Shown: positions 7,566 to 15,840 of the stretch, in pieces
Layout: every line of letters starts with the position of its first letter
How positions within the stretch are numbered: the stretch's first letter is position 1
Source: an uncultured Eubacteriales bacterium
Lineage (GTDB): Bacteria > Bacillota > Clostridia > Christensenellales > CAG-917
Direction of reading: 5' to 3'
Assembly (NCBI GenBank): GCA_900544575.1
Contig: UQVO01000006.1
Span: 27,006-91,005 of the forward strand
DNA length: 64,000 bases
Made by a program: the position numbers and the translations under genes
The notes under the pieces: model-generated
Told to the model about the DNA's origin: nothing
Seen by the model: the letters and a program-made list of their open reading frames with translations, nothing else
The model's database searches: none

Positions 7566-8852
7566 ATGAAGCGGATTCTGAGAGCGGAAATGTGGGACAA
7601 GATGCAGTATCTTTTCCGCAACTATTACGACAGAATGATGCACTGCGTGCTCTATTACGACGGGCACATCGACGAGGAGAAATTCAAACGCGCGCTGGCG
7701 TTTCAGGTGGATTCGGCGCCCGTGCTGCATTCGCGCTACCACAACAATTTCATCAAGCCGTACTGGGTCGTGCAGCCGTATAAGATTGACGACGTGTTCT
7801 CCGCCGCCGACACGGACGACCTCGAAGGTTCCGTAATGCGGTTTGTCGAACAGCGCATTCCCATAGACAGCAACGCGCAGATACGCGTCGGGCTTTTCCG
7901 CTGCGGGACGAAGCGCGCGGTGGCGTTCGTCGTCAACCATATGTGTTTCGACGGCGGCGATTTGAAGTATTTCGTGACGCAGCTTGCGCGGAACTATACC
8001 GGACTGCTTGCGGGCGACGGAAATATGACGGTAAAAAGCGGCACGCGCGCGTACGACGCCGTCTATTCCGGGCTGTCCGAAGAGGATAAAAAGAAGGCTA
8101 AGTCCCTTTACAGGAACATCAGCGACGTCAAGACGAAGCACGTTTTCCCGCTCACCGAGAGAAGGGAAGGGGACGTCAACCGCATCATCAAACGCAAGGT
8201 TGCCGCGGAAAAATTCAATGCCGCGCGCGCGGCGGGCAAGAAGCTCGGTTTCACGGTCAACGACGTGATGCTGGCGGTCTATCTGCGTTCGCTCTACGAG
8301 CTCGGCGTGTTCAGGGACGGGGAGACTCTCACCGTGCCTTGTATGGTGGACCTGCGTCGTCATATGAAACAGGGCGGTGCGGAAACGGGGCTCACCAACC
8401 ACACCGGTTTTATGAACGTGACGGTTGACGGCGTGGGACGGAATATGCGCGAAACGCTGGACATCGTCGCCGCGGCAATGGAAAAGAACAAGAACGACCG
8501 TTTTCTCGGCCTTTACAGTCTGCCTTTGCTGCACCTTGCCTACACCATCCTGCCGCATTGCGTGAGCGAGTTCGCGATAAAGCTCGGCTACAACAATCCG
8601 CTCATCGGAATGAGCAACATAGGCTCCATAAAACCGTCCGACTACGCGCTGGGCGACGTGCAGCCTTACGACGGATTTTATACGGGGGCAGTCAAGGGAA
8701 AACCTTATATGCAGCTCGCGCTCACGACCTTCGGCGGCGAAGTCACGTTCACCGTGGCGATAACGGGCAACGAGGACGACGAGAAGGTGGTGAACCGTTT
8801 CTTCGACATCGTGGAGAAAAACATCGGGGAAGTCGCGAAATGCGCCGAATGA
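7566..8852 (+). CDS. Condensation-domain-like acyltransferase, copy 2
   Basis: A 428-residue paralogue of the 4940-6235 product. The two share the opening RAEMWDKMQYLFRN, the active-site segment VNHMCFDGGD (N124, H125, D129, G130, the same numbering as copy 1), TVNDVML, VDLRRH and the PLIGMSNIG block. The first His of HHxxxDG is Asn in both copies. A GAGAGG site precedes the ATG. A CoA-dependent acyl transfer is expected from the family; the donor and acceptor are unknown. The copies are diverged enough to suggest different substrates or an obligate pair. The membrane protein that follows begins 39 bases downstream and is probably co-transcribed. Confidence 0.72.
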   Translation: MKRILRAEMWDKMQYLFRNYYDRMMHCVLYYDGHIDEEKFKRALAFQVDSAPVLHSRYHNNFIKPYWVVQPYKIDDVFSAADTDDLEGSVMRFVEQRIPIDSNAQIRVGLFRCGTKRAVAFVVNHMCFDGGDLKYFVTQLARNYTGLLAGDGNMTVKSGTRAYDAVYSGLSEEDKKKAKSLYRNISDVKTKHVFPLTERREGDVNRIIKRKVAAEKFNAARAAGKKLGFTVNDVMLAVYLRSLYELGVFRDGETLTVPCMVDLRRHMKQGGAETGLTNHTGFMNVTVDGVGRNMRETLDIVAAAMEKNKNDRFLGLYSLPLLHLAYTILPHCVSEFAIKLGYNNPLIGMSNIGSIKPSDYALGDVQPYDGFYTGAVKGKPYMQLALTTFGGEVTFTVAITGNEDDEKVVNRFFDIVEKNIGEVAKCAE

Positions 8853-8891
8853 GGGTTCATACGGCAAAATAAGGGGGATAAAGGGGCAGAT

Positions 8892-9722
8892 ATGAAAGAA
8901 AAGAGATATACGGCGCTGATGTCGGACGCTTCGGCGGAGGCTTCTCGGCAGGACGAGCGCAATCCGCAGGAAGTAAAGGAAGAACGCAAACAGTCGCGGC
9001 TGGCAAAGGCGAGTTTTGCCTGGACGGTCATCAGCGTGCTGTACGCCATAGTTTCGGGCGTGCTGCTTGTCGGCAACAACTGGATACTTGCGCCGTATTC
9101 CTACATAATGGCGGGACTGCTCGGCGTATACGTCGTGTTTTTCGTCGTGCTCATCGCCTTTTATGCCGACGACGTCAAAAAGGGCAGGAAGAAGATTAAA
9201 GTCTTCAAGAAGATGCTCGGAATGTTCCGCATTTTCACCACGCTGGTGTTTCTGGTCGCCACCGCGGTGTCTATGGCGGGCGTCGTGGACGCGAAGGGCA
9301 CGGGGCTGATACAGTGGATTGTGCTGGGCGCAAACATCGCGGTCGCGGCCGTGCAGCTTTCGCTGAAACTCTCGCTTTTCATTATAGGCGTGACCGCAAA
9401 ACGCCTGGGCAGGAAATATACCGTGCGTGTGCAGACCTATGTCAACGGCGTGGGCAAGGACAACAAGACGCGCAGCAAGATGATGAGCAAATTGTACGGC
9501 ACGGAAGTGACCCGTGATTCGGAACTTCCTCCCGCCTCTTCCGCAGGCGAAATGCCCGCCGCTTCCGACGGGAAGAAGCAGGCGCCTTCCGAGAAGCCGA
9601 AAGCCGGAAGGATAAAGCTGGAAAAGGAGCAGATGAGAGAGCTCGCCGCAAAGGCAGCCGAAAAGCTGTCGGCGGGGCGCGGAAAGGACGCGGACGGAGA
9701 GAAGGGGAGCAAAGACGAATAA
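8892..9722 (+). CDS. Four-helix membrane protein with long charged tail
   Basis: A 276-residue protein, start supported by a G-rich site (AAAGGGGCAG). A polar N-terminus of about 40 residues is followed by four hydrophobic segments between about 42 and 165, then a basic linker (KRLGRKYTVRVQTYVNGVGK) and a C-terminal 100 residues rich in Lys, Glu, Ala and Ser that looks unstructured apart from a short helix near KLEKEQMRELAAKAAEKL. No motif is recognised. Its closeness to acyltransferase copy 2 suggests an accessory role at the membrane for the same pathway. Confidence 0.7.
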   Translation: MKEKRYTALMSDASAEASRQDERNPQEVKEERKQSRLAKASFAWTVISVLYAIVSGVLLVGNNWILAPYSYIMAGLLGVYVVFFVVLIAFYADDVKKGRKKIKVFKKMLGMFRIFTTLVFLVATAVSMAGVVDAKGTGLIQWIVLGANIAVAAVQLSLKLSLFIIGVTAKRLGRKYTVRVQTYVNGVGKDNKTRSKMMSKLYGTEVTRDSELPPASSAGEMPAASDGKKQAPSEKPKAGRIKLEKEQMRELAAKAAEKLSAGRGKDADGEKGSKDE

Positions 9723-9767
9723 TCCCCGACGACAGAATTCCGTGCGGCGTCTGCCGCTCGGTGCAAC

Positions 9768-9800
9768 AAAAAAGGCGCGGTCACGCGCCTTTTTCTTTTT
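9768..9800. terminator. Bidirectional terminator
   Basis: AAAAAAGGCGCG (9768-9779) pairs with CGCGCCTTTTT (9784 onward), with an A-tract on one side and TTTTTCTTTTT on the other. It serves the converging membrane-protein and PH-domain genes. Confidence 0.9.
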
Positions 9801-9815
9801 CGGGTCGGGCGGAAG

Positions 9816-10388
9816 TCATTTCCTGCGGTCGGACGAGAGCTGCAAGCGCGGACGTCCGTACTGTTCGCGCACCAGACTGCACTGACGCATAATCCTGCGC
9901 GCAAAGCGTTCGGGACGGACGAGATTGCGTATCACGAAAGGCTCTTCGCCGTCCGTGACGACTTTGATTTTTCCGTAACCGAGCAACAGCTGCAACGCGT
10001 TCTGTCTGACGTCGATGTAGCGGATTTCGTTGAGAGGGAGCATAACGCTCACGGTGCTTCCGACGCCGGATTTGTAAAGGAATTTGTCTTCCGTGACGAT
10101 GATTTCCTGTTTGTAGAGGGAGAGCGCGTGCAGAAGAGAGAGCAGAATGACGAACGCTCCCGCTCCGAGCATCGCCCATTTGAGGTTTTCGGGGGTGAGA
10201 TAGCGCGCCGAACCCGAAAAATTCGGGTCGAGAGCACCCTCGATGTCGTCTGCGAACAGCCACAGCACGGCTATTATGCCGCCGAGCAGCGCGGCTATGA
10301 AAACTTCGCGCAGAAACGCCCACGCCGAAAATCTCGCGCGTGCGACAATGCGCTCTGTTCCTGAATAAGTCCGTTCGAGTTTTCTCAT
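9816..10388 (-). CDS. Membrane protein with bacterial PH domain (DUF304-like)
   Basis: A 190-residue protein. The start at MRKLERTYSGT has AGGAAGG just upstream; the longer in-frame start 33 bases earlier has no site. Two hydrophobic helices (about 25-45 and 75-98) precede a beta-rich domain opening with KQEIIVTEDKFLYKSG and continuing MLPLNEIRYIDVRQNALQ. This 'two helices then bPH2' layout is that of YdbS/YdbT-type proteins. A role in envelope homeostasis is assumed for the family, and nothing here narrows it. A consensus promoter lies upstream. Confidence 0.75.
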   Translation of the reverse strand: MRKLERTYSGTERIVARARFSAWAFLREVFIAALLGGIIAVLWLFADDIEGALDPNFSGSARYLTPENLKWAMLGAGAFVILLSLLHALSLYKQEIIVTEDKFLYKSGVGSTVSVMLPLNEIRYIDVRQNALQLLLGYGKIKVVTDGEEPFVIRNLVRPERFARRIMRQCSLVREQYGRPRLQLSSDRRK

Positions 10389-10444
10389 ATCCTTCCTGTA
10401 CGGGCACGGTTTTACCGGCACGGCTTTACCGACGCTCCCGTAAA

Positions 10445-10473
10445 ATTTTAACTCTTTTTACATACCCTGTCAA
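10445..10473 (-). promoter_or_regulatory. Promoter of the PH-domain protein gene
   Basis: On the minus strand TTGACA (10473-10468), 17 bases, TAAAAT (10450-10445). It matches the sigma-A consensus in eleven of twelve positions. Confidence 0.85.
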
Positions 10474-10485
10474 GCGAGCCGCGGT

Positions 10486-12444
10486 TCAGCCCCTGTGGCA
10501 TACGGGGAATTGGGATATCCTCACCGAGGTGCAGCCGAAGGGCAGGAAAGTGCGCTCCGTCGCCTCCTCCGAAAACTTCGGTTTGCGAGGGAGAGAGGGC
10601 AGTCCGTCCTCGTCGTACTCCCAGTTGACGACGTTGCGGCATTTGATTTTCAGCTCGAAGGGCGGCGTTTTGTGGTCGAAGGGCCGCTCCGTGAATGCCC
10701 CCACCACCGTGCGTTCGTTTTCGAGCAGGGGGGTGCGCCCGCCCGATGTCTTTTTCGCCAGCACGGGGGCGAAGGCCCATTTGCCCGTCGCGTGCACGCA
10801 CTCCGCGTCGGGCAGCGCACGCTCCGCGCCGCGTTCCTCTCCTATCGCCGCCGCCATAAGCAAACTGCCCTTGTACAGGCTTACGCTGCCGTCGCGGTTG
10901 GACGCCGCCGTCAGAGGAATGTTCAGACGGAGCATAAACGTGCTTCCCGTGCGGAGAATGCATTTGACCGAAATGCTGCGCTCACCCGTAGCCACGACCT
11001 GTCCGCCCGAAATCAGCTGCATCGTCGTGCGGGAGGGCACGCGGAAATTTATCCTGAGCGAAACGTCGCCGTCCGCTTCTTCCACTTTGAAAACCACGGT
11101 GTTGCGGAAAGGATAGCCCGTGTCTTCGCGTATCGTGAGTTTCGCGCCGTTCACCTCTGCGCGTATGGTGCAGGGGGCGTAAGAGAAGAAGTCGAGTTCT
11201 CCTTCGCGGGTCATACACACCGAACGCAGGAAGGTGGGGAATGCGGACAGCAGCGCCACCGCTCCGCGGGAAGGAATTCCGCGCGAAAACGCGCCGCCGC
11301 GAGGGTAAAACCCCGTCGCGTCCCTCACTTTCGCCTCCGCGTCGGTCTGATTGGGCATCATCACGTCGCGGACGGACGAGAGGTCGTCGCTGCCCGCCGC
11401 TCCCATCACGTTGAAAGCGATTTCTTCCAACAGGTCTGCGCAGGCGGATTCCCCCGTAGCGGCGAGGGTGTCGACGAGCGATTCCATCATTTCCGCCGCG
11501 CTTTCCACGTCTATGCCGCGCACGGGCGAGGTGCCCGCGAGCCTTCCGTCGGCGGCAAACATCCCCGTCGCGTTGCCGTGATAGCGCATCAGGGACGCCA
11601 CCATCCGCAGGGAGAGCGAGGACATTTCGGGGTCGCCCGCAAACTCTCCGCATACGCACGGGTATTTGACCGCTTTTGCGAGATTTATCCCGTTTGTTTC
11701 CACCATAATGCGGTGGGCGGGACGTTTCCATTCTGTTTCGGCGTACGCTTTCGTGAACAGTTTCGCCCGTCTGCCCGCCTTTTCTCCCTCGGCGGCGCGC
11801 ACCGTGCGCACCGCTTTTTTGAGGGCACGCGCGCTTACGGACCGCTCCGCGGGCTTTTTGTAGGGGAATTTGTTCGCTATCCCGACCCAGTTGCAGGAGA
11901 GAGAGCACAGCTTTACCGCAAGGTCTTTCAGCCAGCCCGCTTCCGACTCGCGGTACACGGCGGCAATGGCGGGGACCTCTTCCGGGAGCCGCGCCCTTGC
12001 GTCCGCCCACAGCGGAGTCACGTCGAGGGTGTTGAACTGGTTCTTGAAAAATCTGCGCAAAAATGACAGGGCGCGCTCCTCGCCCGTCAGCTCGTAATAA
12101 GAGAGCACCGCTTTCACGGCCTCTATCTTCGCCGCAAGTCCGCCCCCCGACGCCGCGCCGAAATCTCCCCCCGTTTCCGCGCTGTCGAATATGGCGGAAA
12201 GGAAACTGTCCGCCTTTTCGCGCAGCCTTTCGTCGCCGAGCGAAGCGGAGAGCAGAATGAGCCCGCGGACGTATCGGGGAAGGGTCTCGCCGTTGGTCCA
12301 TCTGCCGTTTTGCAGCATAGCGGGGGACGCGCCCAACCTTTTTTGCAGGTCGTCGGCGAGCAGCATCTGACGTTTCAGCCAGCCTTCCGGGGTGACGCTT
12401 CCGAGCGGCAGCGGTTTCAGTGCGGAACGTGGTGCTTTTTCCAT
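10486..12444 (-). CDS. GH127/DUF1680-like protein lacking the usual cysteines
   Basis: A 652-residue cytoplasmic protein starting after AAGGAGC. Landmarks of the beta-L-arabinofuranosidase (GH127/DUF1680) family are clear: PLPLGSVTPEGWLKRQM at 11-27, the (alpha/alpha)6 barrel helices, HGNATGMFAADGRLAG, EEIAFNVMGA, and a C-terminal beta-sandwich. In canonical members a Glu-x-Cys pair and a Cys-Cys pair build the zinc-thiolate nucleophile. Here the matching segments read GIDVESAAEMM and SRGAVALLSAFPTFL, with no cysteine at those places. So the enzyme may have a different mechanism or be inactive. The family comparison is from memory. It is divergent from apgM. Confidence 0.7.
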   Translation of the reverse strand: MEKAPRSALKPLPLGSVTPEGWLKRQMLLADDLQKRLGASPAMLQNGRWTNGETLPRYVRGLILLSASLGDERLREKADSFLSAIFDSAETGGDFGAASGGGLAAKIEAVKAVLSYYELTGEERALSFLRRFFKNQFNTLDVTPLWADARARLPEEVPAIAAVYRESEAGWLKDLAVKLCSLSCNWVGIANKFPYKKPAERSVSARALKKAVRTVRAAEGEKAGRRAKLFTKAYAETEWKRPAHRIMVETNGINLAKAVKYPCVCGEFAGDPEMSSLSLRMVASLMRYHGNATGMFAADGRLAGTSPVRGIDVESAAEMMESLVDTLAATGESACADLLEEIAFNVMGAAGSDDLSSVRDVMMPNQTDAEAKVRDATGFYPRGGAFSRGIPSRGAVALLSAFPTFLRSVCMTREGELDFFSYAPCTIRAEVNGAKLTIREDTGYPFRNTVVFKVEEADGDVSLRINFRVPSRTTMQLISGGQVVATGERSISVKCILRTGSTFMLRLNIPLTAASNRDGSVSLYKGSLLMAAAIGEERGAERALPDAECVHATGKWAFAPVLAKKTSGGRTPLLENERTVVGAFTERPFDHKTPPFELKIKCRNVVNWEYDEDGLPSLPRKPKFSEEATERTFLPFGCTSVRISQFPVCHRG

Positions 12445-12460
12445 AAGCTCCTTATGACCC

Positions 12461-12478
12461 CGGCGCGCTTGCGCGCCG
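12461..12478 (-). other. Hairpin in the GH127-like leader
   Basis: CGGCGCGC TT GCGCGCCG forms a perfect palindrome in the 5' leader, 17 bases upstream of the start codon and beside the ribosome-binding site. It could influence translation. Confidence 0.4.
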
Positions 12479-12494
12479 AAGCTTCATATATATT

Positions 12495-12522
12495 ATTCTA
12501 CACGAAAGAGCGGTTTTTGCAA
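12495..12522 (-). promoter_or_regulatory. Promoter of the GH127-like gene
   Basis: Minus-strand TTGCAA (12522-12517), 16 bases, TAGAAT (12500-12495), about 50 bases before the start codon. Confidence 0.6.
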
Positions 12523-12553
12523 GCCTTTGCGGTTGTTTGACGGGCGTAACGGT

Positions 12554-12582
12554 TTGACAAAGAAAGGCAAAAGAATTAACAT
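12554..12582 (+). promoter_or_regulatory. Promoter of apgM
   Basis: A perfect TTGACA (12554-12559), 17 bases, TAACAT (12577-12582), 16 bases before the apgM start. Confidence 0.75.
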
Positions 12583-12598
12583 ATCCCGGAGGTGAAAT

Positions 12599-13813
12599 AT
12601 GAAATACGCAATTATTCTCGGCGACGGAATGGGAGATTATCCCGTCCCCGCGCTCGGCGGACGCACTCCGCTCGAAGCGGCGGACACTCCGTATATGGAT
12701 ATGCTTGCCCGCACGGGCAAAGTCGGGCTCGTCAAGACCGTGCCCGACGGCTACAAACCGGGCAGCGACGTGGCAAATCTCGGCGCGCTGGGTTACGACG
12801 CGTCGGAGTGCTACACGGGCAGAAGTCCGCTGGAAGCGCTTTCGATAGGCATAGATATGAAAGACGACGACGTCGCGCTGCGCACCAACCTCGTCACGCT
12901 CGGCGACGAGGAGAACTTTGCCGACAAGACGATGAAGGACTATTCGGCGGGTGAAATCACCACTCCCGAAGCGCGCGAGCTCGTGGAATTCTTGCAGAAA
13001 AAACTCGGCAGCGACCGCTTTTCTTTCCACGCGGGAGTGAGTTACCGCCATTGCCTCATCATAGCGCACGGCAGCACGGATATGCAGCTCACGCCGCCCC
13101 ACGACATCAGCGGGAAACGCATAGGTGAGCACTTGCCGAAGGGTGCGTTCGCGGAAGAGCTCACGGACCTCATCGTCCGCGCCAACAAACTGCTTTCCGA
13201 GCACCCTGTCAACAAAAAACGGGTTTTATCGGGTCAAAATCCCGCCAACAGCATATGGTTCTGGGGACAAGGCACCCGTCCCGCGCTTGAAAAGTTCCGC
13301 GACAGATATGGGCTTTCGGGCGGTATGGTCAGCGCCGTGGACCTGCTCAAAGGCATAGCAATCGGCGCGGGAATGAAGAGCGTGGACGTGGAAGGCGCGA
13401 CAGGCACTCTGTCCACCAATTTCGAGGGCAAAGCGAAGGCGGCGTGCGATTTGCTCGACGGCGGATGCGACTTCGTGTTCGTGCATCTCGAAGCCCCCGA
13501 CGAATGCGGGCACCAGGGAGATTTAGAAGGAAAAATAAAGGCGATAGAAGCGGTGGACGGGCGCATACTGCGTCCCGTTTACGAGCACCTGAAAGCGCGC
13601 GGGGAAGACTTCGCGATTATGGTCATGCCCGACCATTACACCCCCGTGTCCGTGCTTACGCATACGCGCGAACCCGTGCCTTTCCTTATGTATTCATCGT
13701 CCGCAACCCTCGGCGACGGCAGACCGTACAACGAAAAATCCGCGGCGGAGAGCGGCGTGTATTACGATAAGCCGTGGGAACTCACGCGCGAGTTTTTCTC
13801 TTTGGGACGCTGA
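12599..13813 (+). CDS. apgM: Cofactor-independent phosphoglycerate mutase, archaeal type (ApgM)
   Basis: A 404-residue enzyme, start set by GGAGGTGAAAT. It interconverts 3- and 2-phosphoglycerate in glycolysis in the cytoplasm. It belongs to the alkaline-phosphatase superfamily: IILGDGMGD at 5-13 holds the metal aspartate, GRSPLEA at about 74 holds the candidate nucleophilic serine, and the metal-binding motifs near the end are HLEAPDECGHQGD and MPDHYTP. Length and the APGM-type opening (GGRTPLEAADTPYMD) fit the archaeal-like family rather than the roughly 510-residue GpmI. It is transcribed alone, with a promoter and a terminator. Confidence 0.93.
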   Translation: MKYAIILGDGMGDYPVPALGGRTPLEAADTPYMDMLARTGKVGLVKTVPDGYKPGSDVANLGALGYDASECYTGRSPLEALSIGIDMKDDDVALRTNLVTLGDEENFADKTMKDYSAGEITTPEARELVEFLQKKLGSDRFSFHAGVSYRHCLIIAHGSTDMQLTPPHDISGKRIGEHLPKGAFAEELTDLIVRANKLLSEHPVNKKRVLSGQNPANSIWFWGQGTRPALEKFRDRYGLSGGMVSAVDLLKGIAIGAGMKSVDVEGATGTLSTNFEGKAKAACDLLDGGCDFVFVHLEAPDECGHQGDLEGKIKAIEAVDGRILRPVYEHLKARGEDFAIMVMPDHYTPVSVLTHTREPVPFLMYSSSATLGDGRPYNEKSAAESGVYYDKPWELTREFFSLGR

Positions 13814-13846
13814 ACGTATAGGCGCGGCTGGAACTGAATCGCAACG

Positions 13847-13872
13847 AAAAGCGGCGGGCAACCGCCGCTTTT
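13847..13872 (+). terminator. Terminator after apgM
   Basis: AAAAGCGGCGG and CCGCCGCTTTT (13847-13857 / 13862-13872) pair around GCAA. Confidence 0.88.
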
Positions 13873-13914
13873 ACATATCGCGTTTTTGTCGCAAAAAGTC
13901 GAAAAAAGCCGATG

Positions 13915-13943
13915 TTGACAATTTGCGATTTATATATTACATT
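13915..13943 (+). promoter_or_regulatory. Promoter of the 531-residue membrane protein gene
   Basis: TTGACA (13915-13920), 17 bases, TACATT (13938-13943), with GGGAGG and the ATG following. Confidence 0.75.
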
Positions 13944-13965
13944 GTAATTGTAAGGGAGGATTGTT

Positions 13966-15561
13966 ATGAAGAACCGTTTGTTTTATGCCGAATTCGGCGA
14001 CGCGGACGCCGCGCCTGCGGCCGCCGCGGATGAAAATAGCAGGAAAAAAGTTTCGGACGCGTTCAGAGTTTCGTTCGACAATTCGCAGAAGAAATTCTTC
14101 GGGCTTGTGCGCGACGGCATTTTCGCCCTTCTGGCGCTGGTGCTCTTTGCCCTGTCTTTCGCTCCCGTTTACGGTATAAGGTCGAGTGCTTATTCGCCCG
14201 AATATACCACCGTCGACATAGTGGGGATGATGTTCGATTTGACCGCGGACTGGGACGACGAAAAATATTATGAGGAATACAGGGATGCCAGAGAGGAATT
14301 TTCCGAAAAATACGACGAAGCGCGCAAAGCGGGCAATTACGCCGAAATGAGGCGGCTTGCCGACCGCTGGCGTATAGAGGAAACGAGATTGCTCTTGCGC
14401 CTGGAAAGAACGGATATTCCCATAGGCACGTTCGTGGTTGCGGGGCTGATAGGGCTTTTCTTCATTGTGTTCGCCTTTCTGCTCGCCGCGGTGTATGTCA
14501 CCGCGTTTGTGCGGACGCTGCTCGGCAAGGAACGTATCCCGGCATTCTTGGCTTCGCGAAAGTTGTTTGCGGCGTGCGGAGGATGTCACGGAGCGCTTTT
14601 CCCCGCGTATCTGTTCTATATGGTGCTGTTTCTGCTTGCCGTGCTTCAATTCGGCACGATTACCACTTATTTCGTCGCGGGGTCTATGGCGGCGGCGCTG
14701 GCGTTTGCCTCTCTCGGCACGCTGATATTCCTCGCCGACGCGTTTGCGAGCTCCGACCGCGCGGCAAAAAAACGCATCTGGTCGGGCATAACGGTCTTTG
14801 CGCTGTCGCTTACGGCGGTGGGGGTGATGTTCACGCCCGCATTGACGATGAGGATAAACGACTATCGCGGGACGGCTTCTTCCACGTTGCTCCGCAATCT
14901 CGATTTCTCCGACGAGGACTGGGCGGTCATCGAAGAAAGCGTACTGTCGTTGACCTACGAGGAAAAGCAGGCTTATGCGGAAAATCTGCTGAGAGAGAGC
15001 AGCTTGTATTCGCCCGAAGAAACGGCCGATACGATTGCACAGCTGCTTATAATTTACGACTACGACCATATGTCGGGCGGACTTGCGGCGGGCTACTATT
15101 TCTTCCTGTTTGCCGCGGCGGCGTTGGGTGCGGCGGGTGCCGCGGCGCTCGCGGGCGGAGTGTCGGGGAACGCTACGCTGACAAAGTCGCGGACGGCGCT
15201 TCTCGTGACGGGACTGGTGAGTCTGCTGGTATTCCTCGGCTGCTGTGCCGCGGTCGCCGGCATTTGCAACGGCACGACAGACCATCTGTCGCCGCTTTAC
15301 GAACAGGTCAAAAGCGGCTATCCTTCCACAATAACGGACGGTGACGAAATCAAAGCAACGGTGGGAGTGGGGGCGTGTGCCATAGCGCCTTTCCTCAGCG
15401 CTCTTTGCGGCGGAATTCTCGGCAAGTGCCTGCTTTCGGAGAGGAAGAAAAAGGACGATGCCGTTCGGGAGGAGAGCGATACGCCTGTCGTGAAAGACGA
15501 CGCGGACGAAGCACCCGCGGGTTTCGTTGACATCAGGGAGTGCGCGGCGGAAGTCGATTGA
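13966..15561 (+). CDS. Multi-pass membrane protein of unknown function
   Basis: A 531-residue protein with GGGAGG before the ATG. A soluble N-terminus of about 45 residues leads into a first hydrophobic segment (GIFALLALVLFALSFAPVYG). A charged extracytoplasmic or cytoplasmic loop rich in Glu, Tyr and Arg (residues about 75-145) follows, then paired helices near 150-180 and 210-265, another helix near 275, a second soluble loop (DFSDEDWAVIEESVLSLTYE), and helices near 370-395, 405-430 and 465-480. The tail is acidic. I recognise no family. It has its own promoter and terminator. Confidence 0.72.
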   Translation: MKNRLFYAEFGDADAAPAAAADENSRKKVSDAFRVSFDNSQKKFFGLVRDGIFALLALVLFALSFAPVYGIRSSAYSPEYTTVDIVGMMFDLTADWDDEKYYEEYRDAREEFSEKYDEARKAGNYAEMRRLADRWRIEETRLLLRLERTDIPIGTFVVAGLIGLFFIVFAFLLAAVYVTAFVRTLLGKERIPAFLASRKLFAACGGCHGALFPAYLFYMVLFLLAVLQFGTITTYFVAGSMAAALAFASLGTLIFLADAFASSDRAAKKRIWSGITVFALSLTAVGVMFTPALTMRINDYRGTASSTLLRNLDFSDEDWAVIEESVLSLTYEEKQAYAENLLRESSLYSPEETADTIAQLLIIYDYDHMSGGLAAGYYFFLFAAAALGAAGAAALAGGVSGNATLTKSRTALLVTGLVSLLVFLGCCAAVAGICNGTTDHLSPLYEQVKSGYPSTITDGDEIKATVGVGACAIAPFLSALCGGILGKCLLSERKKKDDAVREESDTPVVKDDADEAPAGFVDIRECAAEVD

Positions 15562-15631
15562 GGGCGCTGCCGCGAGCAAAGCGGCTGCCCGCCGTGGCGG
15601 AATGCCGTGGCGCACCACAGGCGCAGAGATA

Positions 15632-15659
15632 AAAAGCGGCGGGAATTCCCGCCGCTTTT
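15632..15659. terminator. Perfect palindromic terminator
   Basis: AAAAGCGGCGGG AATT CCCGCCGCTTTT is a 28-base perfect palindrome lying between convergent genes. Its stem sequence is nearly the same as that of the apgM terminator. Confidence 0.88.
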
Positions 15660-15840
15660 GATATCGTTCGGTTTTTGTTTTGCGGTGTGCGCGCCGAATT
15701 GCCGTGGCGCGGCGTATCGTTGCGCGGTTTGCCGCGCAGGCGCAATACGCGCGTTTAAGAGTGAGGATTTGCAGAGATAAAGTGCGGTTTGCGCAGTTAA
15801 TCTGTTTTGTGATATGGAGCTTCGGCGTCCGCGCGGCACG

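Noticed and set aside
13930..15618. A 562-codon minus-strand frame opposite the membrane protein gene
   Set aside because: The plus-strand frame has a promoter, a GGGAGG site, clean transmembrane helices and a terminator; the antisense product is Arg/His-rich noise.
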